DNA of 64,000 nucleotides. It comes from JAVBNU01 sp031551265. GTDB lineage: Bacteria > Cyanobacteriota > Vampirovibrionia > Gastranaerophilales > Gastranaerophilaceae. The DNA is taken from the NCBI GenBank assembly GCA_031551265.1, contig JAVBNU010000012.1:1-64000 (forward strand). Reading direction: 5' to 3'. The notes below the pieces were generated by a model. It was not told the DNA's origin. It ran no database searches and saw only the letters and a list, made by a program, of their open reading frames with translations. Position numbers and translations under genes: made by a program. Within the stretch, counting starts at the first letter, position 1; the number at the start of each line of letters is the position of its first letter. This document shows positions 1 through 8,053 of the stretch, piece by piece.

Positions 1-107
1 CAAATGAAATCATTATTGAAAGTCGTACTCGGTAGATGGAAAGATACCGAATGTACAAGATAGTCTTGTTATCCGGCACTCTACGTTTCGGTATGACAGC
101 ACACTTT
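1..107. repeat. Dispersed hairpin repeat, CCGG-type (partial copy B1)
   Basis: This is the truncated right part of the repeat seen in full at 2849-3014 and 56977-57140. It shows GATACCGAA near 50 and the matching end TTTCGGTATGACAG at 94-107, which form one hairpin module. The left module is cut by the window edge or diverged. A short GGGACAGTAGTGGC string follows at about 135, as it does after other copies. Confidence 0.6.
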
Positions 108-196
108 ATTGCTTCAAAAATTTTTTAACGGGACAGTAGTGGCATTGGGGAGAGGATATAGTTTATTGCTTTTCAATTTTTAAATTTATCGTAAGC

Positions 197-230
197 AACT
201 AAAAGGCAGGTTTGTACCTGCCTTTTAGTT
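197..230 (-). terminator. Terminator downstream of fabI
   Basis: A perfect 15-bp stem runs 197-211 against 216-230 around a 4-nt loop (core AAAAGGCAGGT / ACCTGCCTTTT). It lies 21 bases beyond the fabI stop on the minus strand and is T-rich on its 3' side, so it probably ends that transcript. Confidence 0.8.
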
Positions 231-250
231 TGAAAATTATATTTAGCTTT

Positions 251-1054
251 CTACACTTGTGCTTTAGAAATGATATCCATTTCTTCAGGTGAAGCATAAA
301 CACAGTGACAACCTGAGTCAACGTGTATAATTTCGCCTGTTACACCTGATGAGAGGTCAGATGCCAAATAAAGCCCTGTTCTGCCAACATCTTCCAGCGT
401 TACGTTTCTTTTTAAAGGAGCTTTAAGCACAGCAGCCTTAAGCATTTTATCAAAACCTGAAATACCCTTTGCTGCGAGTGTTTTCACAGCGCCTGCCGAA
501 AGGCCGTTAACTCTGATATTGTCTTTGCCCAACTCAGCGGCTAGATAACGTATGTTTGCTTCAAGCGCCGCTTTAGCAACACCCATTACGTTGTAATTAG
601 CTACTGCAAGTTCGGAACCCAGATAAGTAAGAGCGAAAATTGAACCACCATCGGTCATGAGCGGTTTTGCATAACGGGTCATTGAAATTAACGAATATGC
701 GCTGACACCCATTGCTAAATCCCAGCCTGCTTTTGATGTGTCGGAGAAATTGCCCATTAAATCTTCTTTATTTGCAAATGCAACAGCATGAATCATAAAG
801 TCGAGTTTGCCATATATTTTTTTATATTCATCGAAAACTTGTTTAAGTTGTTCTTCGTTCGTAACATCACATTCAGATATCATTTTAGAATTCATTTCTT
901 CTGCGATAGGTCTGACGCGTGATTCCATAGCTTCATTAGCATATGTGAACGCAATCTCAGCACCTGCTTGGTTTAATTGGTCTACAATACCGTATGCAAT
1001 ACCTCTTGTGTTGCTGACGCCGAAAATAATCCCTTTTTTACCTTTCATCAACAT
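251..1054 (-). CDS. fabI: Enoyl-[acyl-carrier-protein] reductase (FabI)
   Basis: This gene encodes the NAD(P)H-dependent enoyl-ACP reductase that finishes each round of fatty-acid elongation in the cytoplasm. The 267-residue product has the divergent short-chain dehydrogenase nucleotide motif GVSNTRGIAYGI near residues 12-23. It also has the FabI-type catalytic Tyr-x6-Lys (YNVMGVAK, Y154 and K161), which differs from the Tyr-x3-Lys of FabG. The ATG at 1054 is preferred over an upstream in-frame start at 1123 because GGAGAG sits 6 bases before it and the protein then begins at the usual FabI position. The gene stands alone, away from the other fab genes at 25-31 kb, and ends at a strong hairpin. 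Confidence 0.93.
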   Translation of the reverse strand: MLMKGKKGIIFGVSNTRGIAYGIVDQLNQAGAEIAFTYANEAMESRVRPIAEEMNSKMISECDVTNEEQLKQVFDEYKKIYGKLDFMIHAVAFANKEDLMGNFSDTSKAGWDLAMGVSAYSLISMTRYAKPLMTDGGSIFALTYLGSELAVANYNVMGVAKAALEANIRYLAAELGKDNIRVNGLSAGAVKTLAAKGISGFDKMLKAAVLKAPLKRNVTLEDVGRTGLYLASDLSSGVTGEIIHVDSGCHCVYASPEEMDIISKAQV

Positions 1055-1172
1055 ATTTAACTCTCCGTTTATTTCTCTTAACAGCCCTATTTTACTATCA
1101 ACAAGAATCATGCGCAAGGTCACTGAGTGACATCAATACATTGGCTTGTCGCGGGTGAAATACGAGAGTCAT

Positions 1173-1342
1173 GTCACCCCGCAGCACCCTGCTGCGAATA
1201 ATTTTAAAATATATTTTGTGCGGGGTCTTTCCAGTGAGGAGTGTCATTCATCACAATTAGAAAGATTACATTTGCTATCCGAACAGATACCGCACACAGA
1301 CATTTTAAAACTAACTCATCACTTGGCGCTGCGGTATGACAG
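1173..1342 (+). repeat. Dispersed paired-hairpin repeat, CCGCA-type (copy A1)
   Basis: The element opens with GTCACCCCGCAG, continues to TGTGCGGGGTCTTTCCAG, then GATACCGCACA, and closes with GCTGCGGTATGACAG. CCCCGCA pairs with TGCGGGG and TACCGCA pairs with TGCGGTA, giving two successive hairpin modules. Other copies are at 4760-4898, 21040-21178 and 61916-62070, with a diverged one at 9598-9700. An apparent small open frame across it is not supported as a gene. Confidence 0.85.
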
Positions 1343-1380
1343 AAAGTCTGATGCTTTTTAATTATGATAGTGTATTGTCA

Positions 1381-1413
1381 AAAGAAACCGCCGTTTCGGT
1401 TAGATGACGGCGG
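1381..1413 (-). terminator. Terminator for the glycine-zipper protein gene
   Basis: CCGCCGT at 1388-1394 pairs with ACGGCGG at 1407-1413. On the minus strand the stem is followed by TTTCTTTT. It lies 50 bases past the stop codon at 1465. Confidence 0.6.
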
Positions 1414-1464
1414 GCTACATTTACTTTACACACTGTTATTTTTTACGAGGAATAATTATTAAAC

Positions 1465-2655
1465 TTAGTTATTTGAAAACGGGTTGTTCGTACTGCCTTT
1501 CAATTTATTGGCTATTTCCAGAACTTCCTGTGTTCTTGGGCTGTTATGCCCGCTTTGTATATCTTCCTGAGCTTTCATCAAAACTGCTTCTGCGAGCTGT
1601 TTTTGCTGTTCAGGGTTATTCATAATTTGAGATGCATCTGATTGCAACTGAGTTTCTTTACGCTTTTCACCTTCAGATTTGCCTGTAATCATTTTTGCAA
1701 TTCCGATAGCGGGTGCGGATAACAACATGCCGCCTGCCATACCACCTATAAAGCCGCCCAGCCATGCGCCTACAGGTCCAAAAATACTGCCGACCATAGC
1801 GCCAAGTGGTGCGCCTATAGCTTCACCCGTCAGGAAGCCTGCCATACTTGCTGTAGATTTCGCGATGGATTTACCGATTTGTTTGACACCTGAAATTATG
1901 CCGCCATTGTAGAATGCAGGAATAATTTCAGTGAAGGTTTCAATACCGCCTTCCATTATCGCGAAGAACACTCCGCCGCCACGGTTAAACATCTTACCGA
2001 TGCCTGTTTCACTGAATGCTTTCATTGCGCTGCTGTTGGTTACAGCTCTGAATGGTGTCGTCATTGTATGCCACGCTTTACCGAGCATAGATGTGGGTGT
2101 AGCTGCAGGTATTAAGGATTTTACACGCAACGCCATTTCTTCTGCAAGAAATAATTTTTTACTTGCTATATTTGGTTTTGCACCTTTTGCGAGTGCTGTA
2201 TCTACTAATTTTTTGGAGCGCGCAAGCCATTCACCTGCTTTTTTACGCATTTTAGGATCTGCTATTGTTGCAATTTTTGCCTCATTAAGTCCACTAAGTA
2301 TATTTTGTGCATTATGCCCTACTCTGGTTGCATAGTGACGTGTAAAATCTGCGCCAACAAATGTTGTACCAATTTTTTCCCATTGCTTGCTGAACGCGGT
2401 ACCCATGCCGCTGAATCCATGCTCCATAAGTTTGCTGATTGTCCATATACCTGAGCCGAGTACACCCATTATGCCAAGACCAATAGGCAAGCCAAAAAGA
2501 GTTTCTTTCATGGTTGGCGAGTGTGAGGTGTTCTCAGATTCACCACGTGCATACTGAAGTGCTTGGGCAACTTCGCCGCTTTGCACAAGATTGTTTACGC
2601 CGCCTCTTACAGCAGGATATAAATTTTGTGTGTATGCACCTTGAAAACTAACCAT
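1465..2655 (-). CDS. Hypothetical glycine-zipper membrane protein
   Basis: I do not recognise a family for this 396-residue protein. It starts MVSFQG, a variant of the I-x-F-G motif near the N-terminus of several other proteins here. A hydrophobic Gly-rich stretch at about residues 53-72 (GLPIGLGIMGVLGSG) may be a membrane segment. The region at about 225-325 is dominated by GxxxG repeats (GAPLGAMVGSIFGPVGAWLG and onward), as in glycine-zipper membrane proteins. The middle (about 95-190) is Lys/Ala-rich and probably helical. The tail is polar and Gln/Asn-rich, ending NNPFSNN. It is monocistronic with its own terminator. A surface-associated, transport or toxin-like role is possible but unproven. 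Confidence 0.75.
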   Translation of the reverse strand: MVSFQGAYTQNLYPAVRGGVNNLVQSGEVAQALQYARGESENTSHSPTMKETLFGLPIGLGIMGVLGSGIWTISKLMEHGFSGMGTAFSKQWEKIGTTFVGADFTRHYATRVGHNAQNILSGLNEAKIATIADPKMRKKAGEWLARSKKLVDTALAKGAKPNIASKKLFLAEEMALRVKSLIPAATPTSMLGKAWHTMTTPFRAVTNSSAMKAFSETGIGKMFNRGGGVFFAIMEGGIETFTEIIPAFYNGGIISGVKQIGKSIAKSTASMAGFLTGEAIGAPLGAMVGSIFGPVGAWLGGFIGGMAGGMLLSAPAIGIAKMITGKSEGEKRKETQLQSDASQIMNNPEQQKQLAEAVLMKAQEDIQSGHNSPRTQEVLEIANKLKGSTNNPFSNN

Positions 2656-3242
2656 TATATTTTTTGTCCTAACCTTTTAAATAACAAAAATAAATCTAAC
2701 CTTACATATATAAAAACTTTGAAGCGAAAAAAATTGCCTGTTCGTAATATTTTGTTACAAACTTTATTTTTATTTAATGTAAGAAGCCTTTGCCTTCTCC
2801 CCATTGCGACTCTGCCGAATAATTTCGGATTCAATCACCCAACTTGATGTCATACCGGAACATAAAGTGTCGGATAATAAGATTGACGTGTATATCCGGT
2901 ATCTTTCCTTCTAACGGATGTGCCTTCCAATAATGATTTCATTTGTTAACTGGTAAGATGCCGGATATTTGCGCTTTTATTGACTTGCAACGACTTGCGT
3001 TCCGGCATGACAGAAATAAAAAATGAATGCTTGAGTTTACTATAAATTAATTGTCTCGACAACATTATTCTAGGGCAAACAACATTTATATGTTGGGTCT
3101 TGCTCTTTTTCAAAAAAAATATTCGGAACAGTAGTGCCGCAAAGGGGAGAGGGAGTAAACTACGAAAGCTTGTAATCTAAAAACTATCGTGTTAACCTGA
3201 TTTTAAGTACTAAACAAACATATAAAAGGTGGTGAATACAGA
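2656..3242. other. Gene-poor interval upstream of rpsU
   Basis: Apart from the repeat at 2849-3014, I see no convincing gene in this interval. It holds a short string GGAACAGTAGTGCCGC near 3125 that resembles strings near 135 and 57183, followed by GGGGAGAGGGAG. The rpsU leader probably starts in 3150-3230, and a GGTGG motif lies 11 bases before the rpsU ATG. Confidence 0.5.
2849..3014 (+). repeat. Dispersed paired-hairpin repeat, CCGG-type (copy B2)
   Basis: The copy begins GTCATACCGGAACATAAAG and ends TTCCGGCATGACAG. Module 1 pairs TACCGGA with TCCGGTA, and module 2 pairs TGCCGGA with TCCGGCA. It is nearly identical over its full length to 56977-57140, which points to recent duplication or concerted change. 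Confidence 0.85.
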
Positions 3243-3416
3243 ATGCCAGAAGTTAGAGTCGGTGACAACGAAAGCATAGAAAGCGCTCTAAAAAGATTTA
3301 AGAAAAAAATTCAAAAAGCAGGAATATTATCTGAAATCAAGCGTCGCGAACGTTACGAAAAACCAAGCGTTAAAAGAAAACGCAAATCGGAAGTAGCTCG
3401 CAAACGCAGAGTTTAA
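3243..3416 (+). CDS. rpsU: 30S ribosomal protein S21
   Basis: This short gene encodes the 57-residue small-subunit protein S21, which acts near the anti-Shine-Dalgarno end of 16S rRNA. The product begins [19 protein letters not shown], a textbook S21 start, followed by [19 protein letters not shown] and a Lys/Arg-rich tail ending RKRRV. It is a single-gene unit with a clear hairpin terminator 8 bases after the stop. A GGTGG ribosome-binding motif lies upstream. Length and sequence match the family closely. Confidence 0.95.
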   Translation: MPEVRVGDNESIESALKRFKKKIQKAGILSEIKRRERYEKPSVKRKRKSEVARKRRV

Positions 3417-3424
3417 TAAATTTA

Positions 3425-3449
3425 AAACCGGCGCCAAGCCGGTTTTTTT
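3425..3449 (+). terminator. rpsU intrinsic terminator
   Basis: An 8-bp stem AAACCGGC / GCCGGTTT with a 5-nt loop is followed by a run of T. It begins 8 bases after the rpsU stop codon. Confidence 0.9.
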
Positions 3450-3473
3450 AATGTAAATTTAATTACATGCAAC

Positions 3474-3503
3474 AAAAAAGTCGGCTGGGGTGCCGACTTT
3501 TTT
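3474..3503. terminator. Bidirectional terminator between rpsU and the convergent gene
   Basis: A perfect 12-bp stem AAAAAAGTCGGC / GCCGACTTTTTT encloses a 6-nt loop. It carries T-runs in both directions, so it can serve rpsU (+) and the coiled-coil gene ending at 3580 (-). Confidence 0.85.
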
Positions 3504-3579
3504 ATAGAAAATATCGAGATAATTCCCGAGTGGTTCAAAGGAGTGTTCCCGGGGTTGCGAGTGAGGATTAAATTTATCC

Positions 3580-4221
3580 TTAGCCGTAGCCGCCGCCACC
3601 GCCGAATTTCGGTGCTGCGTCTTTGATAGCTGAGTCGCAGAGTTGTTCGTGTGCCTTTTGTAGACCTTCCAACAATTTCACTGCTGTTTCTAATGTTTTT
3701 TGTTCTAATTCTAAATTCTTGTCTTGCTTTTCTAAAGCGTATTTTATAGCATCGAAGAACGCTTCTTCTTTCTTCTCCTGCATGAAGTATTCGCGCCATT
3801 TCTTTTCTTCTGCCGTTTGTGCTTCTTTTGAGGCCTCCTTCATTTTACTATCAATGTCATTACCTTGATACCATGGGGGAACATTATCTAGTGATGTTAA
3901 ATACGGTGTCTCAGACCCTTGCTGTATGATTTTTCCTGTATTATCAAGCATTGGCAGCTGCGGGCCATATACCTGAAGTCCTTGCTGTTGATTTCCACCC
4001 GCAATAGCTTTTGCACCTTCATTACATATTTTCCAGCCCATACCCTTTTGGAAGTCAGAAATCGTATCTTGTCTTTTCAAATTACGTAGTCTCGCGATGT
4101 CACACATTTGCATGCCCAGGCGAGCCCTTGCTTCCGACACGCGGGATAACCGTCCCTGTGCGTCGTGCAGTTGTCCGGCAAATAAAATCTTATTTGCTGC
4201 TCCGCAAACTAAATTCCCCAT
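3580..4221 (-). CDS. Hypothetical coiled-coil protein with Gly-rich tail
   Basis: This 213-residue protein is of unknown family. The N-terminal 60 residues are helical and Arg/Ala-rich (KILFAGQLHDAQGRLSRV, then ARLGMQMCDIARLRN). A polar loop at about 70-115 contains NQQQG and Pro. A long charged helix, probably a coiled coil, covers about 125-195 (KEAQTAEEKKWREYF onward). The tail is KFGGGGGYG. There is no signal peptide or membrane segment. AAGGAG lies 9 bases before the ATG, supporting this start. A 23-bp direct repeat sits just upstream. Helix plus polar loop plus Gly tail would fit a structural or secreted-apparatus component, but no function can be assigned. Confidence 0.75.
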   Translation of the reverse strand: MGNLVCGAANKILFAGQLHDAQGRLSRVSEARARLGMQMCDIARLRNLKRQDTISDFQKGMGWKICNEGAKAIAGGNQQQGLQVYGPQLPMLDNTGKIIQQGSETPYLTSLDNVPPWYQGNDIDSKMKEASKEAQTAEEKKWREYFMQEKKEEAFFDAIKYALEKQDKNLELEQKTLETAVKLLEGLQKAHEQLCDSAIKDAAPKFGGGGGYG

Positions 4222-4245
4222 TGTTTGGTTCTCCTTTTTCCTATT

Positions 4246-4321
4246 TTCCTTGTGTTTTTATTTTCTTCTACTTAAAACGTAGCTTAGTGCCAGTGTAATT
4301 CCTTGTGTTTTTATTTTCTTC
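4246..4321. repeat. Pair of 23-bp direct repeats
   Basis: TTCCTTGTGTTTTTATTTTC followed by TTC occurs at 4246-4268 and again at 4299-4321, a 53-bp period. It lies in the leader of the minus-strand gene starting at 4221 and could be a small tandem duplication or a regulatory site. Confidence 0.7.
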
Positions 4322-4452
4322 CGTAATGATTTAAAATTCCTATCTACTTAATAAAAAACATTTTGTAATAATTAATTGCTTTTTTGCTTAATTTTTGTTA
4401 AGTTATTGTAACAATTGAATAAAATTATAGTTGTTAAAAAGGAGTGCAAATT

Positions 4453-4737
4453 ATGACTACACAAGTAAAAGCGAGCCATTTGCTGGTTGAAACAGAAGAC
4501 GAAGCAAAAGCTCTTCGTAAAGAAATCGTAGAAGGCGGCAAAGACTTTGGTGACGTTGCCGCAGCCGTTTCACTTTGCCCTTCAGGCGCTACCGGCGGTG
4601 ATTTAGGCTTTTTTGGCAAAGGACAAATGGTAAAAGAATTTGAAGATGCCGCATTCAACATGGAAATCGGCGAAGTTTCACAGCCGATTGAGACACAATT
4701 CGGCTGGCACCTAATTCAACTTGTCGACAAAAAATAG
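4453..4737 (+). CDS. Parvulin-type peptidyl-prolyl cis-trans isomerase
   Basis: The 94-residue product is a stand-alone cytoplasmic parvulin (PpiC/rotamase family) that isomerises proline peptide bonds. It carries the family signature from start to end: KASHLLVETEDEAKAL, then DFGDVAAAVSLCPSG, GGDLGFFGKGQMVKEFEDAA and FGWHLIQLVDKK. There is no signal peptide, unlike periplasmic SurA or PpiD. The ATG at 4453 is chosen over a GTG at 4444 because AAGGAG (4439-4444) is 8 bases upstream and overlaps that GTG. It is monocistronic, with an AT-rich leader containing TAAAATTATAG. Confidence 0.9.
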   Translation: MTTQVKASHLLVETEDEAKALRKEIVEGGKDFGDVAAAVSLCPSGATGGDLGFFGKGQMVKEFEDAAFNMEIGEVSQPIETQFGWHLIQLVDKK

Positions 4738-4759
4738 GGCTACAATCATCCTACAAACT

Positions 4760-4898
4760 GTCACCCCGCAGGTTCCAACAAACATCTAGCTGAAATCGTG
4801 TCTGTGCGGGGTCTTACCAATGCAGTATCCTGAGATTGATAGATTGCGCACATAAATCGCTAAAAATTATATTCAACACTTAACGCTGCGCGATGACA
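4760..4898 (+). repeat. Dispersed paired-hairpin repeat, CCGCA-type (copy A2)
   Basis: It starts GTCACCCCGCAGG, has GTGCGGGGTCTTACC in the middle, and ends GCTGCGCGATGACATC. It matches the copies at 1173 and 21040 closely, although the second module has diverged (GCGCAC). Confidence 0.8.
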
Positions 4899-4939
4899 TC
4901 TTATTTGTATAATCATAGAGGGAATTTTTTAGATTTTAG

Positions 4940-5941
4940 CTAATTATACGCAGGTTTGCCTTTGATGTTGGTGAAAATTATCGCAGGGCCGAATTGTTGT
5001 TCGTTTTGCTCAATTCGCTTAAAATAATCTTTCACCAGCACTGATTGGCTTTGCTTAAGCTCATAGCCGCTTTCTTCCAAATATTTTTCGAATGCAATCG
5101 AGTTCTGTTTATATTTTTTATTAATAACAAAAAGATTGAATTTTTTCGTGCGGCGCGAAATCTGGTTCATCGCGTACCCTATCAATTCATTGAAATTGTC
5201 GTCATACATTGATGATAGCGTCAACTCCAGCATGTAATTGTAATTGTCCTCGGTTTTAATCAGGATATAGCCAGTTATATTTTTGTTAGTTTTGTTTTCA
5301 AGCACATATTTATATGTCGAAATCTTTTCAACACCGACAAAAAGCGTGTTGTAAAACTCTTTTTTGGACTTGCAAAGTGAATTTCGAAACTGCGAATAGA
5401 TACCCTCGTTGTATAATTCACAAACAGCCTCTGCGTCAGAGTTTTTGAACGGCCTTATGAGCGTATTCGCAAGCGCCGGCTCAGAGAGCACGATTTTGTT
5501 CATTTTCCAGAGCTGCTCAAACGAACAGAACTTGAATCCACAGCCTTTTGAAAAAAGTTCCAGCACTTCCTGCTGTGAAGATTCAATGTTCACAATAAAT
5601 GTGTTGACGCCGTTTGCGCCATATTGTGTTATCGCATATTCTATAAGCTGGCGTCCTGTTAGGAACGAGTTCTCGTTTAAAATTAGTTTAATGATTTTCC
5701 ATTTGCGATAGTTGCCTTTATTCGGCTTGAGTGCAATCATTCCGTTAAGTTTGCCATCCTCAATCGCAACATAAGACTCAGGCCTGCATTTCATAGGTAC
5801 AGGCAGCAATTTGTGCAGTACATCGACAGGAAACGGCAACAAAACCCGATTGTCGTAGACATCCGAATTTCCGCACAACAAAGAGGCCATCTTTTTTAGC
5901 CATCTCTTATCATAAAATGCCAATGTTCTAATCTTCGCCAT
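4940..5941 (-). CDS. Tandem GNAT-family N-acetyltransferase-like protein
   Basis: The 333-residue protein appears to hold two GNAT folds. The first (about 1-150) has AIEDGKLNGMIALKPN and then FIVNIESSQQEVLELFSKGCGF, resembling GNAT strands 4-5 and the GF element. The second (about 160-320) starts LIRPFKNSDAEAVCELYNEG, typical of a GNAT beta-1/alpha-1, and continues to AFEKYLEESGYELKQSQSVL. Neither half has a clear Q/RxxGxG/A acetyl-CoA loop, so activity is uncertain. No ribosome binding site precedes the ATG; TATTAT ends 7 bases before it, so a leaderless start is possible. The small gene at 5984-6259 is 42 bp upstream. The substrate is unknown. Confidence 0.7.
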   Translation of the reverse strand: MAKIRTLAFYDKRWLKKMASLLCGNSDVYDNRVLLPFPVDVLHKLLPVPMKCRPESYVAIEDGKLNGMIALKPNKGNYRKWKIIKLILNENSFLTGRQLIEYAITQYGANGVNTFIVNIESSQQEVLELFSKGCGFKFCSFEQLWKMNKIVLSEPALANTLIRPFKNSDAEAVCELYNEGIYSQFRNSLCKSKKEFYNTLFVGVEKISTYKYVLENKTNKNITGYILIKTEDNYNYMLELTLSSMYDDNFNELIGYAMNQISRRTKKFNLFVINKKYKQNSIAFEKYLEESGYELKQSQSVLVKDYFKRIEQNEQQFGPAIIFTNIKGKPAYN

Positions 5942-5983
5942 GATTACATAATAATATCATCCCGCCGATTATGCAAATCAAGT

Positions 5984-6259
5984 TTATTCGAACTCCACCG
6001 GGTCTCTGGACGCGTCCGGTAATGTGCTTGAGTATTCAGCCAGAATTCTTGAGATGTCACTGCCTTTGATGATAACTTCCAAAAGTATTTGTGTGTTAAT
6101 GACCACAGTTTCGCTGTATTCCATTGAATCAAGGTCTAACACCTCGAACTCGACAAAATCAGTGCCGACGTAGTTGATTTTACCGTACTCAGCGCTGCCG
6201 CCCCATCTGAGGAATACCATTTGTCGTTCGTATTGTTTCAGTCTTTGTGTAATATTCAT
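5984..6259 (-). CDS. Small conserved-type hypothetical protein (possible SH3/Sm-like barrel)
   Basis: This 91-residue acidic protein starts with a basic helix (MNITQRLKQYERQMVFL). Alternating beta-type segments follow (SAEYGKINYVGTDFVEFEVL and onward), and a short helical tail contains SRILAEYSS. The pattern GKINYVGxDFVEF resembles the turn of small SH3 or Sm-like barrels, but I cannot name a family. It lies just upstream of the tandem GNAT gene on the same strand and may be co-transcribed with it. Confidence 0.65.
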   Translation of the reverse strand: MNITQRLKQYERQMVFLRWGGSAEYGKINYVGTDFVEFEVLDLDSMEYSETVVINTQILLEVIIKGSDISRILAEYSSTLPDASRDPVEFE

Positions 6260-6366
6260 GTAACTCCGCCAATCTTTATATATACAATTTTAATTCATTT
6301 AAAATTAATGTCAATTGTTTGTCGGATGTCCACTTTGCATTGCATGAGCAGTATGTCATCACAATT

Positions 6367-6592
6367 GTACATGTCAAGTAATTAGTTACATGATTTTTGA
6401 AAAAAAAGCTCCCTCTCCCCATTGCGGGAGAGGGTTGGGGTGAGGGGTACGGCAAATATTAGCACAATATGTACCCCTCACCCATTTTTCTAGCTTTCGT
6501 CATAAACTCAAGCTGAAAAATTGCCTTCTCCCGCAATGGGGCGAATGCATCATTTGACTATTTATATATGTAACTAATTACTTGACATGTAC
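6367..6592. mobile_element. MITE-like element with 25-bp perfect terminal inverted repeats
   Basis: GTACATGTCAAGTAATTAGT plus TACAT at 6367-6391 is the exact reverse complement of 6568-6592. The 226-bp element has no coding capacity. Inside, CTCCCTCTCCCCATTGCGGG (left) is mirrored by CTCCCGCAATGGGG (right), and GAGGGGTAC is mirrored by GTACCCCTC. Outside the perfect arms, TGTCAT occurs on both flanks in inverted order. No clean target-site duplication is visible. Confidence 0.75.
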
Positions 6593-6627
6593 AGCAATGA
6601 CAGTTAGATTCGAGTTTTGTACCTCTC

Positions 6628-6688
6628 TGTAGGGTGCGTTCCACGCACCGAAAATTAATGGTGCGCACTGCACACCCCACTTTTAATA
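6628..6688. repeat. GGGTGCGT hairpin repeat (D family)
   Basis: GTAGGGTGCGTTCCACGCACC forms a GGTGCGT/ACGCACC hairpin, followed by ATGGTGCGCACTGC and CACCCC. Related sequences occur at 7395, 30820, 33049, 41950-42000 and 46310. Confidence 0.7.
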
Positions 6689-6780
6689 CATTCTGCATAC
6701 TTATGCAAAGTAAATTATGCATTTGCATGCATAAGATACGAAAACAAAAAATAAAATAGTATACAAGGGTAAAATCGGCA

Positions 6781-7251
6781 TTAAGCCGTGAAATTTAATT
6801 TCTGCCCCATCGCCATCGGATTAGAGGCAACTTGCATTTTTTGCTGACCTTTTTGTTCAAGTGCTTGCTCCGCCTTGTATCTCGCTGCCATAGCCAGGCC
6901 TGCTACTTTGAAATCCTGATCAGAGGGCTCGTGGGGAGCCATTGCTGCTTTGTAAACTATCTCTGCATGGTTGATAGTCTCTTTCGGATTAGCTTTATTC
7001 AATGTAGGCATCGCAATATTCACATGGCCGCCTGTTGCTACACCATTGTTATCAACATCCACTACAATTTCGCCCGCTAACGCACCACCAGCATTTTTAT
7101 GAGCCAATTCATGGCTATAAACTTCGTCGTACTTTTCTTTTTTGAATTGTAGGAACGCAGGATTATCCTGCATGTTAGAAGACTTACCACCTACCGGTCT
7201 CAGTGGTGTTGAATACATACCTGTCATGCCTGTAACGTTTCCTAAAGACAT
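6781..7251 (-). CDS. SprA-related putative metalloprotease
   Basis: This 156-residue protein matches the SprA-related family pattern. A zinc-protease-like HELAH lies at about residues 47-51 (YSHELAHKNAGG), followed by a Gly-rich strand (NNGVATGGHVNIAMP). Further on are KETINHAEIVYKAAMAPHEP and the family-typical PSDQDFKVAGLAMAAR. The family is usually annotated as a putative metalloproteinase of unknown substrate, so the enzymatic role is inferred. It has no signal peptide and ends in KLNFTA. GGAAGAAGGA immediately precedes the ATG. It is monocistronic. Confidence 0.75.
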   Translation of the reverse strand: MSLGNVTGMTGMYSTPLRPVGGKSSNMQDNPAFLQFKKEKYDEVYSHELAHKNAGGALAGEIVVDVDNNGVATGGHVNIAMPTLNKANPKETINHAEIVYKAAMAPHEPSDQDFKVAGLAMAARYKAEQALEQKGQQKMQVASNPMAMGQKLNFTA

Positions 7252-7394
7252 TCCTTCTTCCTTATCACTTTAACTATAACTTTCCTATACTACTATTATA
7301 ACACTCGTTTTGAATTTTGCATCATATTTTTACTAAAATTGTAACAAGAAATTAAGAAACAAGATTTTTTGCCTCAATGTTATTGCACTAAAAA

Positions 7395-7433
7395 GTAGGG
7401 TGCGTCTCACGCACCGAAAATGATGGTGCGCCC
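7395..7433. repeat. GGGTGCGT hairpin repeat (D family)
   Basis: GTAGGGTGCGTCTCACGCACC followed by ATGGTGCGCCC. It is the same unit as at 6628 and 30820 and lies just downstream of mntP. Confidence 0.7.
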
Positions 7434-7444
7434 TCGTTTAAAAC

Positions 7445-8053
7445 CTACGAATAGTAGCTCTCAATCAAAACTTTAACAGCCAGGACAATCAGAATCGCTC
7501 CTGCGAAAACTTCCATTTTTGTGGAGTTGAATTGCTTGAAACAGTACCCGCACCAAAATCCGATTAGCGAGTTAATAAATGTCACTACACCAATGATAAT
7601 CGCTGGAATCAAAATCGGCATCTTGAGGAAATTGAACGACATACCGGCTGCCAGCGCATCAATGCTTGTGGCGAGTGAAACTAAGAACAAAAACTTCAAT
7701 GAAATTTTGTAATCTGAGGCGATTGTGCATTGAGCGCCGTCAGGGGTTTCTTCATCTTTTTTAGTCAGCGCGTCTTTGATAAATTTTGCACCAAGCAGGA
7801 AGAATATAACAGCCGCAATCCAACCCGCGAAAGCACTTACGTAGTTATATATAAATTTAGCCAGGTACCAGCCGATTACAGGCATTAAAAACTGGAACAA
7901 GCCTACTGAAAACGCAAGCATAAAAGAGTTCTTGCGTTTATTTTTTAAAAAGATTAAACCTTGAGAAAACGACACAACCATCGCATCAATTGACAAAGCA
8001 ACGGCAAGTATCAAACTGTCTACAACCACATGCATTGTTATTGAACTAAACAT
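7445..8053 (-). CDS. mntP: Manganese efflux pump MntP
   Basis: This gene encodes a 202-residue inner-membrane exporter of the MntP (YebN) family, which removes excess Mn2+. Six hydrophobic segments are visible. The two halves carry the family's paired acidic motifs: ALSIDAMVVSFSQG near residue 18-31 and ATSIDALAAGMSF near residue 125. The start overlaps the end of the PfkB gene by 8 bases, with GAGG just upstream, so translational coupling is likely. No yybP-ykoY manganese riboswitch is seen, since the gene is internal to an operon. Confidence 0.9.
   Translation of the reverse strand: MFSSITMHVVVDSLILAVALSIDAMVVSFSQGLIFLKNKRKNSFMLAFSVGLFQFLMPVIGWYLAKFIYNYVSAFAGWIAAVIFFLLGAKFIKDALTKKDEETPDGAQCTIASDYKISLKFLFLVSLATSIDALAAGMSFNFLKMPILIPAIIIGVVTFINSLIGFWCGYCFKQFNSTKMEVFAGAILIVLAVKVLIESYYS

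Larger units (their letters stand above)
6260..6780. other. Repeat-filled intergenic interval
   Basis: No gene is supported here. The stretch holds a MITE-like element (6367-6592) and a GGGTGCGT-type repeat (6628-6688), followed by AT-rich sequence with several GCAT/ATGC palindromes near 6705-6732. Confidence 0.6.

Noticed and set aside
1146..1361. 71-codon open frame
   Set aside because: It lies wholly across the dispersed repeat at 1173-1342; its sequence is explained by the repeat and it has no ribosome binding site.
3422..3799. 125-codon minus-strand frame
   Set aside because: It overlaps the coiled-coil gene in another frame and crosses two terminators; its Arg-rich sequence is typical of a shadow.
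5944..6132. 62-codon minus-strand frame
   Set aside because: It overlaps the 91-residue gene at 5984-6259 in another frame and lacks any supporting signal.
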